This document shows, one piece after another, positions 53,320-62,215 of a stretch of 64,000 nt of DNA. A program made the position numbers and the translations under genes. The stretch comes from Ensifer oleiphilus (GTDB lineage: Bacteria; Pseudomonadota; Alphaproteobacteria; Rhizobiales; Rhizobiaceae). The notes below the pieces were generated by a model that was not told where the DNA came from, ran no database searches, and worked only from the letters and a program-made list of their open reading frames with translations. The stretch is from positions 222,109 to 286,108 of the forward strand of contig NZ_JABWDU010000008.1 in the NCBI RefSeq assembly GCF_013371465.1, given 5' to 3'. Positions within the stretch are counted from its first letter, which is position 1, and the number at the start of each line of letters is the position of its first letter.

Positions 53320-54902
53320 TGCGGGGTCCTCGCAGTCGTCTCTTCTACCAGGGCGCGGTAGAGCGCCTCTTCCTTGAGCGTTTCGGCCTCGAAGGTTTCG
53401 ACCACCTCGCCCTTGCGCATCACCATGATCCGGTCGCAGTTCTGCAGCAGTTCGAGCAGGTCGTCGCTGATAATGATGACGCCCATGCCCTCGTCCGCGA
53501 GGCGCTGGATAATCCGGTAGATCGTATCCTTGGATCCGACATCGACGCCAACGGTCGGGCCGTGCAGCACCAGAAGCTTCGGATTGATGGTCAGCCAACG
53601 GCCGATGAGAACGCGCTGCTGGTTGCCGCCCGAGAGCGATTGCACCGGGTTGGCGACATCGGGTGTGACCACCTGCAGGTCTGCGACCGAGCGTTTTGCC
53701 AGCTCGCGACTGCGACGACCATCGAGGATGCCGAAGGCGCCGCGCAGGCGGTCGAGCACCGGCACGACAATGTTCTCCTCGATCGGCTTTTCAAGAAAAA
53801 GACCTTCGGAAAGCCGATCCTCGGGCACATAGCCTATGCCGGCATCAATGGCGTCCGCGGGTTTGCGCGGTGTCACATCCTTGCCATCGAGGCGGATGCG
53901 GCCCGCATCGGCTGGCACGACGCCGGCGATGGCGCGCGCAAGCTCGTTGCGGCCGGAATCCAGAAGGCCGGTGATGCCGACGATCTCGCCGCGACGCATG
54001 GAGAAGGAGACGTTGGCAAAGGCACCCTTCAGCGACAGGGCATCAACGGACAGCAGATCGTCACCGAACTTCGGCGCTGAGCGATAGCGCGCCTCATCCA
54101 GCACCTTGCCGGTCATCCAGAAGCCGAGTTCGGCCTTGGTGTGATCGGCGATATCGCACTCGGCGACCTTCTGGCCGTCGCGCATGATGACGGCACGGCC
54201 GCCGATCTCCTTGCACTCGTCAAGCTTGTGGGTGACGAACAACACGGCGACGCCCTTGGCGCGCAACCGCGTGACGATGCCGATCAGGTTGTCGACCTCG
54301 TGTTTCGTCAGCGCCGTCGTGGGCTCATCCATGATGACGAGGCGCGCGTCGGAGGCGATGGCGCGCGCGATGGCGATGAGCTGGCGCGTCGCCATGGGCA
54401 ATTCGTCGGTGCGCGTCGAAAGAAAGGCGCGGCTCGTCGGCAGGTTTACGGCGGCAAGCGCCCGCTCCGCCGTCTGGCGCATCTGCGTGAGATCAAGCCG
54501 CCGGGCAAGCTTGCCGGAGGCGGCGACCAGTTGCTGCGTCAGGCCGACATTTTCGGCGACGGACAGGTTGGGCAGCAGCGAAAAATCCTGGTAGACGGTC
54601 TCGATGCCGGCCGCGAGCGCTGCAACTGGTGTCAAGTGGCCGACCGGCTTGCCGTCGATGAGCAGTTCGCCGCCATCGGCAGGCTGCGCACCGGAAATGA
54701 TCTTGATGAGCGTGCTCTTGCCGCAGCCGTTCTCGCCCATCAGGTGATAGATCTGCCCGGGCTCGATCGACAGGCTGACGCCCTTCAGCGCGCGAACGCC
54801 ACCGAAGCTTTTCTGGATGTTGCGAATTTCCAGATAGGGAATTGTGGCTGTCGCGATCTCGCCGCCTTGAGGCGGCGCGCCGGCTTCGTGCTTGAGCTGC
54901 AT
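53316..54902 (-). CDS. Sugar ABC transporter ATPase (RbsA type, two nucleotide domains)
   Basis: A 528-residue duplicated ATPase. Domain 1 has Walker A 'GENGCGKSTL' near residue 60 and 'ATRQLIAIARAIASDARLVIMDEPTTALT'. Domain 2 has 'GLLDSGRNELARAIAG', with degenerate Walker A, 'SLSGGNQQRVLIGRWL' and 'LLVLHGPTVGVDVG', where a usual DEPT motif is replaced by HGPT. The second site is thus the non-hydrolytic one, as in MglA/RbsA. It couples to the following permease by overlap. Confidence 0.92.
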   Translation of the reverse strand: MQLKHEAGAPPQGGEIATATIPYLEIRNIQKSFGGVRALKGVSLSIEPGQIYHLMGENGCGKSTLIKIISGAQPADGGELLIDGKPVGHLTPVAALAAGIETVYQDFSLLPNLSVAENVGLTQQLVAASGKLARRLDLTQMRQTAERALAAVNLPTSRAFLSTRTDELPMATRQLIAIARAIASDARLVIMDEPTTALTKHEVDNLIGIVTRLRAKGVAVLFVTHKLDECKEIGGRAVIMRDGQKVAECDIADHTKAELGFWMTGKVLDEARYRSAPKFGDDLLSVDALSLKGAFANVSFSMRRGEIVGITGLLDSGRNELARAIAGVVPADAGRIRLDGKDVTPRKPADAIDAGIGYVPEDRLSEGLFLEKPIEENIVVPVLDRLRGAFGILDGRRSRELAKRSVADLQVVTPDVANPVQSLSGGNQQRVLIGRWLTINPKLLVLHGPTVGVDVGSKDTIYRIIQRLADEGMGVIIISDDLLELLQNCDRIMVMRKGEVVETFEAETLKEEALYRALVEETTARTPQ

Positions 54903-55056
54903 GGCACTGTCCTGACCAAAAAGAACGAGGCCTGCGGCACCATCTCCTCGCATCGCAATCGACCGATCGAGAATATAGGCAGCAGGTTTGAAGCGTTACA
55001 GCGCCCAGGCGCATCCGATTTGACGCATGGCGCTATAGCGGCATTCGACTGGACAT

Positions 55057-55080
55057 GCCGGGCTCACGATCGAGCCCGGC
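55057..55080. promoter_or_regulatory. Intercistronic hairpin after the binding-protein gene
   Basis: GCCGGGCTC (55057-55065) pairs perfectly with GAGCCCGGC (55072-55080), 22 bp after the stop of the sugar-binding protein and about 155 bp before the ATPase start. A strong hairpin without a U tract at this place typically stabilises the binding-protein part of the transcript so that it is made in excess. Confidence 0.6.
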
Positions 55081-55101
55081 ATCGCTATCATCTCGACCCG
55101 A

Positions 55102-56103
55102 TCAGAACGGGTACTTGGCGTAGTTCGACTTGTCGACGTCGACCCAGGCCTGGCCAACGACGATCACGCCTTCGCCAGCGCCCTTCTTGACGGTGACCTT
55201 CTCGTAGCCGGGAACGCCGAGATCCATGCCGTCCTTGAGCTCTTCGCCCTTCAGAACCATGTCAGCGACCTTGTTCATGACGTAGCCGGCATCCTTCGGA
55301 TCCCAGAAGCTGATGCCGTCGACGGCGTCCGATTCCAGATAGGAGCCGGTGTCCTTCGGCAGGCCGATGCCGAAGACGCAGGTCTTGTCCTGCAGGCCGG
55401 CTTCTTCGACGGCACGGCCGATGCCGATGACGTCGATCGCAGAGCCGCCCTGGAAACCCTTGATGTCGGGGTATTTGCGCAGAATCTCACGGGCCTTTTC
55501 ATAGGCGCGGTTGGCATCGTTGAAGGATTCGTTCTTCTCCGAGACCAGTTCCATCTCCGGGTACTTCTTGGCGTTTTCCGAACCGCCATCGGCCCACTGC
55601 ACGTGCGTCAGGCTGCCGAGCGAACCGACGAAGGAGGTCCACTTGCCGGACTTGCCCATGCACTCGGCAATCTTTTCATTGAACCGTGCGCCAAACACCT
55701 TGTTGTCGAAGGCTTCGATGTCGACGAGCGTGTTCTTCATGTTGTCGGCTTCATGGGTGATGACCTTGATGCCGCGCTGGCTGGCGCGCTTAAGCACGCC
55801 CTCGAGAGCGGACGCGTCCATCGGTACGACGGCGATCGCGGCGACCTTCTTCGCCACCAGATCCTCGATCAGGCGCCCCTGCTGGGCAGCGTCCGCCTTG
55901 CCCGGGCCAACCTGGCTGGTGGCGACACCAGGGTTTTCCTTGCCATAGGCGTCGACGCCCTCATTCATGCGGGTGAACCAGTTTTCGCCCGTGACCTTCA
56001 CCACCGTGACGATGCTGGGCTTTTCCTCGGCAATGGCGGCCGTGGTTGCAGTCAGTGCTGCAAGCGCGACGGCGCAGGCAGCGAATTTACGAATGGCAAG
56101 CAT
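55102..56103 (-). CDS. Periplasmic sugar-binding protein (LsrB/RhaS-type, ligand unknown)
   Basis: A 333-residue binding protein of the periplasmic binding protein-like I fold. The signal peptide ends near AAIAEE. Hinge-type blocks: 'KVTGENWFTRMNEGVDAYGKEN', 'RGIKVITHEADN', 'DAVDGISFWDPKDAGYVMNKVAD' and the C-terminal 'NYAKYPF'. It resembles the family containing AI-2 receptor LsrB and rhamnose RhaS, but the LsrB DQ and PxA ligand positions appear as THV and GSA, so AI-2 is unlikely. GGGAGG precedes ATG 56103. Confidence 0.9.
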   Translation of the reverse strand: MLAIRKFAACAVALAALTATTAAIAEEKPSIVTVVKVTGENWFTRMNEGVDAYGKENPGVATSQVGPGKADAAQQGRLIEDLVAKKVAAIAVVPMDASALEGVLKRASQRGIKVITHEADNMKNTLVDIEAFDNKVFGARFNEKIAECMGKSGKWTSFVGSLGSLTHVQWADGGSENAKKYPEMELVSEKNESFNDANRAYEKAREILRKYPDIKGFQGGSAIDVIGIGRAVEEAGLQDKTCVFGIGLPKDTGSYLESDAVDGISFWDPKDAGYVMNKVADMVLKGEELKDGMDLGVPGYEKVTVKKGAGEGVIVVGQAWVDVDKSNYAKYPF

Positions 56104-56182
56104 GCATTCCTCCCAAAGAACCTTCGAATTTTGACAGATCGACCGGCGTGCGAAGGGGTCTCGCCGGCCCTGGAACTTGAGG

Positions 56183-57169
56183 TCAGCCGCGCAACGCCCT
56201 GATCCAAGCCTTGGCGTCGAAACCGGATGCCGCGAGAAAGACGAGCAGCAGCACGCCCCAGGCGAGGTCGCGGAAGAAGTTGGAGATGTCCATGAAGTTG
56301 AACAGGCTCGACAGGATCTGCAGCGACGTCGCCGAAAGAACGACGCAGATCACCCGGCCATAACCACCCTCCGGGCGAACACCCGCCATAACAGCGATGA
56401 GGATGGCGATCAGCACGTAGGAATTGCCGTAGTCCCACTTCACGCTCGAGGTCCGCGCGGCAATCACGATACCGGCGACCGAAGCGAGTACGCCACAGGC
56501 GGTATAGGTCAGAAACAGGATGCGCTTTTCCGCAATGCCGGCGTAACGCGCGGCCTTGGCATTGTTGCCGAGCAGCAGCAGCCTCAGACCGAACGGGCTG
56601 TAGCGCAGCACGCCGCCGAGGATAAGCGCAATCAGCAGGAAGAGCGCGAAACACAGCGGCACGCCCAGAACCGGCGTGTTGCCGAAGGCATCGAGCGGTT
56701 CGATGTAGCCGAGACCGAGTGCGGAGCCGTTGGTGAAGGCGATCGCAAGGCCGGTAAAGAACAGCTGCGTGCCGAGCGTCGCGATGATCGGCGTCAATCC
56801 GGCGCTGGAGATCAGGAAGCCGTTCAGCATTCCGCCGGCGAGACCGACCAGCAGCGCAATGCCGGCAAAGCTCCAGCTGAACAGGAGTGGCGCATCGTCA
56901 GGCGAAACCGTGTCGCGCAACACGAGATAGGCGACGACACCCGACAGGTTGGCAAGCGCGATGCCGGAGAGATCGATGCCGCCATTGCCGGAGATCATCG
57001 CCAGCATCACGCCGAGTGCCAGAAGGCCGAGCTCGGGGACTTGGCCGGCCATAGATTGCAGATTGTAGATATCGAGGAAGCTGGCACCGACCAAAACGCC
57101 GCCCGCCACCATCACGGCGACGTTGACGACGGCCAAAAATGCCAACTGACGATCAACCCGAAATTCCAA
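56183..57169 (-). CDS. Sugar ABC transporter permease (RbsC type), second, TTG start
   Basis: A 328-residue permease: 'LGLLALGVMLAMISGNGGIDLSGIALANLSG', 'GLTPIIATLGTQLFFTGLAIAF', 'GLRLLLLGNNAKAARYAGI' and 'YVLIAILIAVMAGVRPEGGYG'. No ATG sits at the natural N-terminus; TTG 57169 with GGAGGG six nt upstream fits best, giving LEFRVDRQLAFLAVVN. A longer frame to 57346 has non-membrane, shadow-like sequence. It is the first gene of the transport operon. Confidence 0.85.
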   Translation of the reverse strand: MEFRVDRQLAFLAVVNVAVMVAGGVLVGASFLDIYNLQSMAGQVPELGLLALGVMLAMISGNGGIDLSGIALANLSGVVAYLVLRDTVSPDDAPLLFSWSFAGIALLVGLAGGMLNGFLISSAGLTPIIATLGTQLFFTGLAIAFTNGSALGLGYIEPLDAFGNTPVLGVPLCFALFLLIALILGGVLRYSPFGLRLLLLGNNAKAARYAGIAEKRILFLTYTACGVLASVAGIVIAARTSSVKWDYGNSYVLIAILIAVMAGVRPEGGYGRVICVVLSATSLQILSSLFNFMDISNFFRDLAWGVLLLVFLAASGFDAKAWIRALRG

Positions 57170-57735
57170 AGCGCGCCCTCCGTCGTGGTCGTTCGCAAGC
57201 CAGCGCGACCACGGCTCCCAGCGCGCTTCAGGGCACGCTCCGTGACCGCGCCCCGGGACCTCTTTCGAGTTCGGATGCCGCGACGGCCGACCCAACACGG
57301 TCGGCGATGACATTTGCCAAAGACTGTTGTGTATTGTCAACAGCAATCTGGCGCCACCTCCCTATTTGTCTGAAAAGTTTGGAATTTCCCCAACAGAAAC
57401 ACTGCTTCCATATCGCCATTTCTGAACGAAGCGGGAGTTTGGACCGACTTGGAACCGGTCCCGGCCCTTTCCGAAGGGCAAGTCTTCAAGCGTTGCCGAA
57501 CGACCGACAACCTGGGCGATCCGTCCGGCGGCAGTGCTGCGTCACGGCTGCCGACGAGGAAATCCCTGCATGTGAAGTGATGCGCCCTTGTCGCCGACGG
57601 ACAGGTGATAGAGAAATCCTGTTTGCAGCGTGCAGGCTCTGGTCGTGCAGCACGATAATTATGTCGTAGACAGGCTCTAGTCGCAGCGCCGCAAATCCTA
57701 AAATCCGGCTTCAGTTTCAATCAGGGTCGCAATCA
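57170..57735. other. Divergent control region, no gene recognised
   Basis: A 566-bp gap between the divergent ABC permease and the DMGDH-like gene. The left part is AT-richer near 57300-57420 and should hold the sugar operon promoter. I looked for a glycine riboswitch before the demethylase and saw no convincing tandem aptamer. No gene-like frame is visible. Confidence 0.4.
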
Positions 57736-60297
57736 ATGGCAGAGTTTCCGCAAAAGGCGAAGGTCGTAATCATCGGGCTGGGTGGCATCGTTGGTGCCTC
57801 GATCGCGCATCACCTGATCGAGCGCGGCTGGGACGACATCGTCGGCATCGACAAATCCGGCATCCCGACCGATATCGGCTCGACGGCGCACGCGTCGGAC
57901 TTCTGCTACACCACCAGCCACGATTATCTTTCGGTCTGGACGACGCAGTATTCGATCGATTTCTTCGAGAAGATGGGGCACTACGCCCGCATCGGCGGCC
58001 TGGAAGTCGTACGCACCGGCGACGATGTCTGGATGGAAGAAATCAAGCGCAAGCTTTCCTCGGCCAAAGCCTTCGGGACCCGCGCACACTATGTCTCACC
58101 GGCTGAAATCAAGGCGATGTTCCCGCTGATCGAGGAAGATCAGGTCATGGGCGGCATGTTCGACCCGGATGCCGGCCTCGTCATCCCGCGCTCGCAGACG
58201 GTTGCAGGCAAGCTGGTCGATGCGGCGGAGAAATCCGGCAAGCTGCAGATCTTCGGCAACACACCGGCAACGTCACTCATCGTCGAGAACGGCCGCATCA
58301 AGGGCGTCGTAACCCATCGCGGAACGATCATGGCCGACCATGTTGTCGTCTGCGCCGGTATCTGGGGCCGTCTGATCGCCGAAATGGTGGGAGAGGATCT
58401 GCCGGTCATGCCGGTCGACCATCCGCTCACCTTCTTCGGCCCGTACAACGAATTCGAAGGCACCGGCAAGGAAATCGGCTTCCCGCTGCTGCGCGACCAG
58501 GGCAACTCCGCCTATATGCGCGACACCGGCGACCCGAAGACCACCGAAGGCGGCCAGATCGAGTGGGGCTATTACGAGACCACCAACCCGCGTCTCTGCC
58601 ATCCCCGCAACATTCTTGAAAAGCACGAGGCGCGCCTGTCGCCCTCGCAGCGCGACCTCGATATGGAACAGATCATCGAGCCGCTCGAGCGCGCCATGGA
58701 ACTCACACCGATCCTCGGCGAACTCGGCTACAATGAAGGCCATTCCTTCAACGGACTCCTGCAGGTGTCGGCCGCCGGCGGCCCGTCCTGCGGCGAGAGC
58801 CAGAAAGTGCGCGGCCTCTGGTACTGCGTCGCCATCTGGGTGAAGGACGGCCCCGGTTACGGCAAGCTGATCGCCGACTGGATGACCGACGGGCGCACCG
58901 AGATCGACCACGCCTCGATCGACTATTCCCGCTTCTACCCGCACCAGCTCGAGGAAAAGTTCATCGAGGGACGGTGCTTCGAGGCGGCGCAGAAGATCTA
59001 CTATCCCGCTGTGCACACGCGCGAGCCCTATGCCAGCGGCCGGAACGTCAAGCGCTCGCCCTTCTATGAGCGTGAGAAGGAGCTCGGCGGCTACTTCATG
59101 GAACTCGGCGGCTGGGAGCGCGCGCACGGCTACGCTGCCAACGAGCACCTGCTAGAAAAATACGGCGACCGCGTTCCCGTGCGCGAGAACGAGTGGGACA
59201 GCCGCCATTTCTGGCGCGTTTCCAACGCCGAACATCTGGCGATGAGCGAGGATTGCGGCATCGTCAACCTCTCGCACTTCCACATGGTCGACATTGCCGG
59301 GCCTGACCATGTCGAGCTTCTCGAGTGGCTTTGCGCCGCCAAGATCGGCGGCGACGGCAATATCGGCAAGGGCATCTACACCCACTTCCTCGATGACGAA
59401 GGCATGGTGCGGGCCGACTTCACCGTCTTCCGCATGGCCGATCGCTGCCGTCTCGTGAACGGCGCCGATGCCGGCCCGCGCGACTTCCAGTACATGCGCC
59501 GCGTCGCCGAAGACCGCGGCCTTAACGTTACCATCACCGACGTTTCGGAGAAATTCATCACCATCGGCATCTGGGGGCCCAATGCCCGCGAAACGCTGAA
59601 GAAGGTGGTTGCCGATCCGGCGGGCCTCGATATCGAGAACTTCGCTTTCGCCGCGATCAAGCCGATCGAGATCGCCGGAAGACAAGTCACCGCCTTCCGC
59701 ATCTCCTATGTCGGCGAGCAGGGCTGGGAGTTGCACATGAAGTATGAGGACGGCCTTGCCGTCTGGGATGCGCTGCGCTCAACCGGCGTCATGGCCTTCG
59801 GCGTCGAAACCTATGCCAACTCGCGCCGCATGGAAAAGAGCCTGCGGCTGCAGAACGCCGATCTTCTCACCCAGTACAACCTCATCGAGGCGGACCTGGC
59901 GCGTCCGAAGGTGAAGGACGTGGACTTCCGCGGCAAGGCCAAGCATCTTGAATACAAGGCCCGCGAGCACCAGCCGGCCATGCTCTGCACGCTCATCCTC
60001 ACGGAGAACACCGACAAGAACGGCGTACAACGCTACCCGGTTGGCAGCCTGCCGGTCATGGACCCGGAAACCGGCGCGGTGCTGGTCGACGAACTCGGCC
60101 GCCGCTCCTACACCACCTCGATCGCCTTTGGGCCGACGATCGGCAAGAACATCGCGCTTGCCTATCTGCCCTGGTCCCACTGCCAGGTCGGCCGCAAGCT
60201 GAACGTCGAATACTTCGCCGAAACCTATCCGGTCGAAGTCGCCAGCGTCGGCTACAAGCCGCTCTACGATCCGGAGAACTTGAAGCCCCGCAGCTGA
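57736..60297 (+). CDS. FAD-dependent dimethylglycine/sarcosine dehydrogenase-like protein fused to GcvT
   Basis: An 853-residue protein. Residues 1-400 are a DAO-type FAD domain: 'KVVIIGLGGIVGASIAHHLIERGWDDIVGIDKSG', 'IGSTAHASDFCYTT', with the flavin-linking His region near HASDF. Residues 430-853 are FAO-M and GcvT domains: 'NEWDSRHFWRVSNAEHLAMSEDCGIVNLS', 'FITIGIWGPNA', 'ISYVGEQGWELHM'. It is expected to demethylate N-methyl amines with transfer to tetrahydrofolate. The usual G-x-G-x-x-G reads G-L-G-G-I-V-G. ATG 57736 has only a weak AGGG. Confidence 0.9.
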   Translation: MAEFPQKAKVVIIGLGGIVGASIAHHLIERGWDDIVGIDKSGIPTDIGSTAHASDFCYTTSHDYLSVWTTQYSIDFFEKMGHYARIGGLEVVRTGDDVWMEEIKRKLSSAKAFGTRAHYVSPAEIKAMFPLIEEDQVMGGMFDPDAGLVIPRSQTVAGKLVDAAEKSGKLQIFGNTPATSLIVENGRIKGVVTHRGTIMADHVVVCAGIWGRLIAEMVGEDLPVMPVDHPLTFFGPYNEFEGTGKEIGFPLLRDQGNSAYMRDTGDPKTTEGGQIEWGYYETTNPRLCHPRNILEKHEARLSPSQRDLDMEQIIEPLERAMELTPILGELGYNEGHSFNGLLQVSAAGGPSCGESQKVRGLWYCVAIWVKDGPGYGKLIADWMTDGRTEIDHASIDYSRFYPHQLEEKFIEGRCFEAAQKIYYPAVHTREPYASGRNVKRSPFYEREKELGGYFMELGGWERAHGYAANEHLLEKYGDRVPVRENEWDSRHFWRVSNAEHLAMSEDCGIVNLSHFHMVDIAGPDHVELLEWLCAAKIGGDGNIGKGIYTHFLDDEGMVRADFTVFRMADRCRLVNGADAGPRDFQYMRRVAEDRGLNVTITDVSEKFITIGIWGPNARETLKKVVADPAGLDIENFAFAAIKPIEIAGRQVTAFRISYVGEQGWELHMKYEDGLAVWDALRSTGVMAFGVETYANSRRMEKSLRLQNADLLTQYNLIEADLARPKVKDVDFRGKAKHLEYKAREHQPAMLCTLILTENTDKNGVQRYPVGSLPVMDPETGAVLVDELGRRSYTTSIAFGPTIGKNIALAYLPWSHCQVGRKLNVEYFAETYPVEVASVGYKPLYDPENLKPRS

Positions 60298-60328
60298 TCG
60301 ACTGCGCGCGACGCGAAGCATCAAAAGC

Positions 60329-60359
60329 AAAAGGCCGGCTCACATCGAGCGGGCCTTTT
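60329..60359. terminator. Bidirectional Rho-independent terminator
   Basis: AAAAGGCCGGCTC (60329-60341) pairs with GAGCGGGCCTTTT (60347-60359) with one mismatch, flanked by A and T tracts. It lies 32 bp after the DMGDH-like gene and 28 bp after the aldo/keto reductase stop on the other strand, so it serves both. Confidence 0.85.
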
Positions 60360-60386
60360 GTCTTTGTGGCTACGTCGAAGCAGAAA

Positions 60387-61316
60387 TCAGGGCAGCACAT
60401 GCCCCGCCGAGGTGAAGAGGCGGTACCAATCCTCGCGCGACAGCGTGATATCCGCGCCGGGGGCGATGTCGGCCAGTCGCTCGGGGCTGGTCGTTCCGAG
60501 CACCACCTGAATGTTGGCCGGATGACGGGCAATCCAGGCATAGGCGATCGCCGATGGCGACACCGCGTACTTGCCGGAGAGTTCGTCGAGCACCCGGTTG
60601 AGGTCCGCGAAGTTCTCATCGTCACCGAGGAAGACGCCGCCAAAGAAGCCCTGCTGGAAGGGCGACCAGGCCTGCAAGGTCATACGGTTGATGCGCGAAT
60701 AGACAACGACCTCGCCGTCGCGGTCGATCGACTGCTCCAGCCCAGCCATGTTGGCGGCAATGCCGAAGGCAACCGACGGGGCGTGCGCAATGCTGAGCTG
60801 GATCTGGTTGGCGACGAGCGGCTGACGAATGGCGGTCTTCAGCAGATCGATCTGCCGCGGCGTATGGTTCGAAACGCCGAAATGCCGGACCTTACCCGCA
60901 GCCTGCAGCCGGTTGAAAGCGTCGGCGACTTCCTCCGGCTCCACCAGCGCATCCGGACGATGTAGCAGAAGGACGTCGAGATAGTCAGTCTTCAGCGCTG
61001 TAAGCGAGTGATCGACGGACTGGAGGATATGATCACGGGAGAAGTCGAAATAACCGCGCCGGATCCCGCATTTGCTCTGGATGACGATCTGTTCGCGCTC
61101 AGCAGGCTTCAACTGGAGAGCATCGCCGAAGCGGCGCTCGCAGGCATGCAACTCGCCGCCGTAGATATCGGCGTGATCGAAGACGTTGATACCCACGTCG
61201 CGCGCCTTGCCATAGAGCCGGGAAATGGCGTCATCACTGAGGTCAGCGATCCGCATCAGGCCGAGAACCGCAGATGAAACCGAGAGATCGGTTGTTCCCA
61301 GGCTGAATGTTCTCAT
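60387..61316 (-). CDS. Aldo/keto reductase (YdhF-like)
   Basis: A 309-residue TIM-barrel oxidoreductase. The catalytic tetrad: Asp in 'VFDHADIYGG' with Tyr, Lys in 'VIQSKCGIR' and His in 'VLLLHRPDALV'. 'VRHFGVSNHTPRQI' and 'QAWSPF' are standard family blocks; NADPH is bound at 'VVLGTTSPERL'. It is convergent with the DMGDH-like gene and has no operon partner. Substrate unknown. Confidence 0.9.
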   Translation of the reverse strand: MRTFSLGTTDLSVSSAVLGLMRIADLSDDAISRLYGKARDVGINVFDHADIYGGELHACERRFGDALQLKPAEREQIVIQSKCGIRRGYFDFSRDHILQSVDHSLTALKTDYLDVLLLHRPDALVEPEEVADAFNRLQAAGKVRHFGVSNHTPRQIDLLKTAIRQPLVANQIQLSIAHAPSVAFGIAANMAGLEQSIDRDGEVVVYSRINRMTLQAWSPFQQGFFGGVFLGDDENFADLNRVLDELSGKYAVSPSAIAYAWIARHPANIQVVLGTTSPERLADIAPGADITLSREDWYRLFTSAGHVLP

Positions 61317-61424
61317 CGGTCTACGCTAGCCTCATCAATGTCGTTTCGAAGGAGGATTTTCGCCCGCAGTCGCAAACAGCCTGCGATAGCGAATCTTGAT
61401 CCTCAATTTCTACCAGCCCGAAGG

Positions 61425-61465
61425 CGCTTGGCAAACGTCGATCCATTGTCGACGTTCGCAAAGCG
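61425..61465. repeat. Imperfect 17-bp inverted repeat
   Basis: CGCTTGGCAAACGTCGA (61425-61441) and TCGACGTTCGCAAAGCG (61449-61465) form near-perfect arms with two mismatches around a 7-nt loop. It lies in the 900-bp region 61317-62215, which contains no complete gene. It could be an operator, a terminator or a mobile-element end. Confidence 0.45.
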
Positions 61466-61833
61466 GATCATGATGTCGAGCAACGCGCCGGTTAGCCCGC
61501 CAGCTTTGCTGCCCCATCGTCGTGGGAGTCGACGGGGTTTTTCCGCTCCCACCTCTTCCGACCCAAGAAGACAGCAAGCCGATAGCGCTCTGCGGTGCAA
61601 TCTGTGTTGCGCGTTTTGCCTGGTTGCGGGCCGTATGGATATCGACGTCTTCGCCGCACCTTGAGGCGCATAGCCGCAGCGACGAAGTGGGCGGTGATCG
61701 GCGTGTAGCACATGAGCAGGAGGTCGGCGTCAGCCACCTCGCGCATCAGCCTCGACGCCGCGCGCCTGAAGCCCGGCATCGATTTCCGGGCATTTGATTT
61801 CAAGATCCGTCCGGCCGGCTTTCACGCCTGCCG

Positions 61834-61974
61834 AGCCAGCCTTCAATCCCGGATGTGCTGCAAGACGGCGGACGGCGTGACATTCGGCTTGGCCCCGGCT
61901 CCGGCAAAACTGCCGAGCCGCGCGGCGGCTTCAAAGGCCCGAAGCCGGTTCAGCGGCAGGTGAGCGGAAACCAT
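61834..61974 (-). pseudogene. LysR-family regulator, N-terminal fragment
   Basis: From ATG 61974 the minus strand reads VSAHLPLNRLRAFEAAARLGSF, then 'AGAGAKPNVTPSAVLQHIR', the HTH of a GcvA-like LysR protein. It then meets a TGA; the expected continuation EGWLGRR is in another frame. No C-terminal effector domain can be followed. It is thus a broken remnant about 45 residues long. The rest of 61338-62215 shows scattered protein-like pieces but no gene. Confidence 0.6.
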
Positions 61975-62215
61975 GACACCCTTAGTTTTTCAGCGAAGGG
62001 CCGCTAGTCCTTTTGATCGGGTGACGAGCAAAATTCATCATACTTTTGGCGAAGTTGTCCTGCGGATAGTGAAACACTAGCGTGCTGCGACAAGTTGGCG
62101 CCTCCATCTTCTATCCGCTAGCGATCGCGCCAAGACTGATCCGCAGTGCCACAAGAGGACGGAAGGGTGATTGCGACGGCGGCCAAGAGGGCGCTGTTCA
62201 AAAGCGGGGGGGCAG

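Noticed and set aside
55102..56103. AI-2 (Lsr) quorum-signal uptake system: SorC-type regulator, LsrB-like receptor, importer and kinase
   Set aside because: Residues corresponding to LsrB's DQ and PxA ligand contacts differ, the kinase is PfkB and not FGGY, and no LsrF or LsrG homologue is present. A sugar importer is simpler.
47731..57169. Standard rhizobial L-rhamnose operon
   Set aside because: RhaD-type aldolase is present, but there is no rhamnose isomerase, FGGY kinase, RhaU mutarotase or DeoR regulator in the window.
57170..57735. Glycine riboswitch before the DMGDH-like gene
   Set aside because: I found no tandem aptamer with the conserved cores and no expression-platform hairpin.
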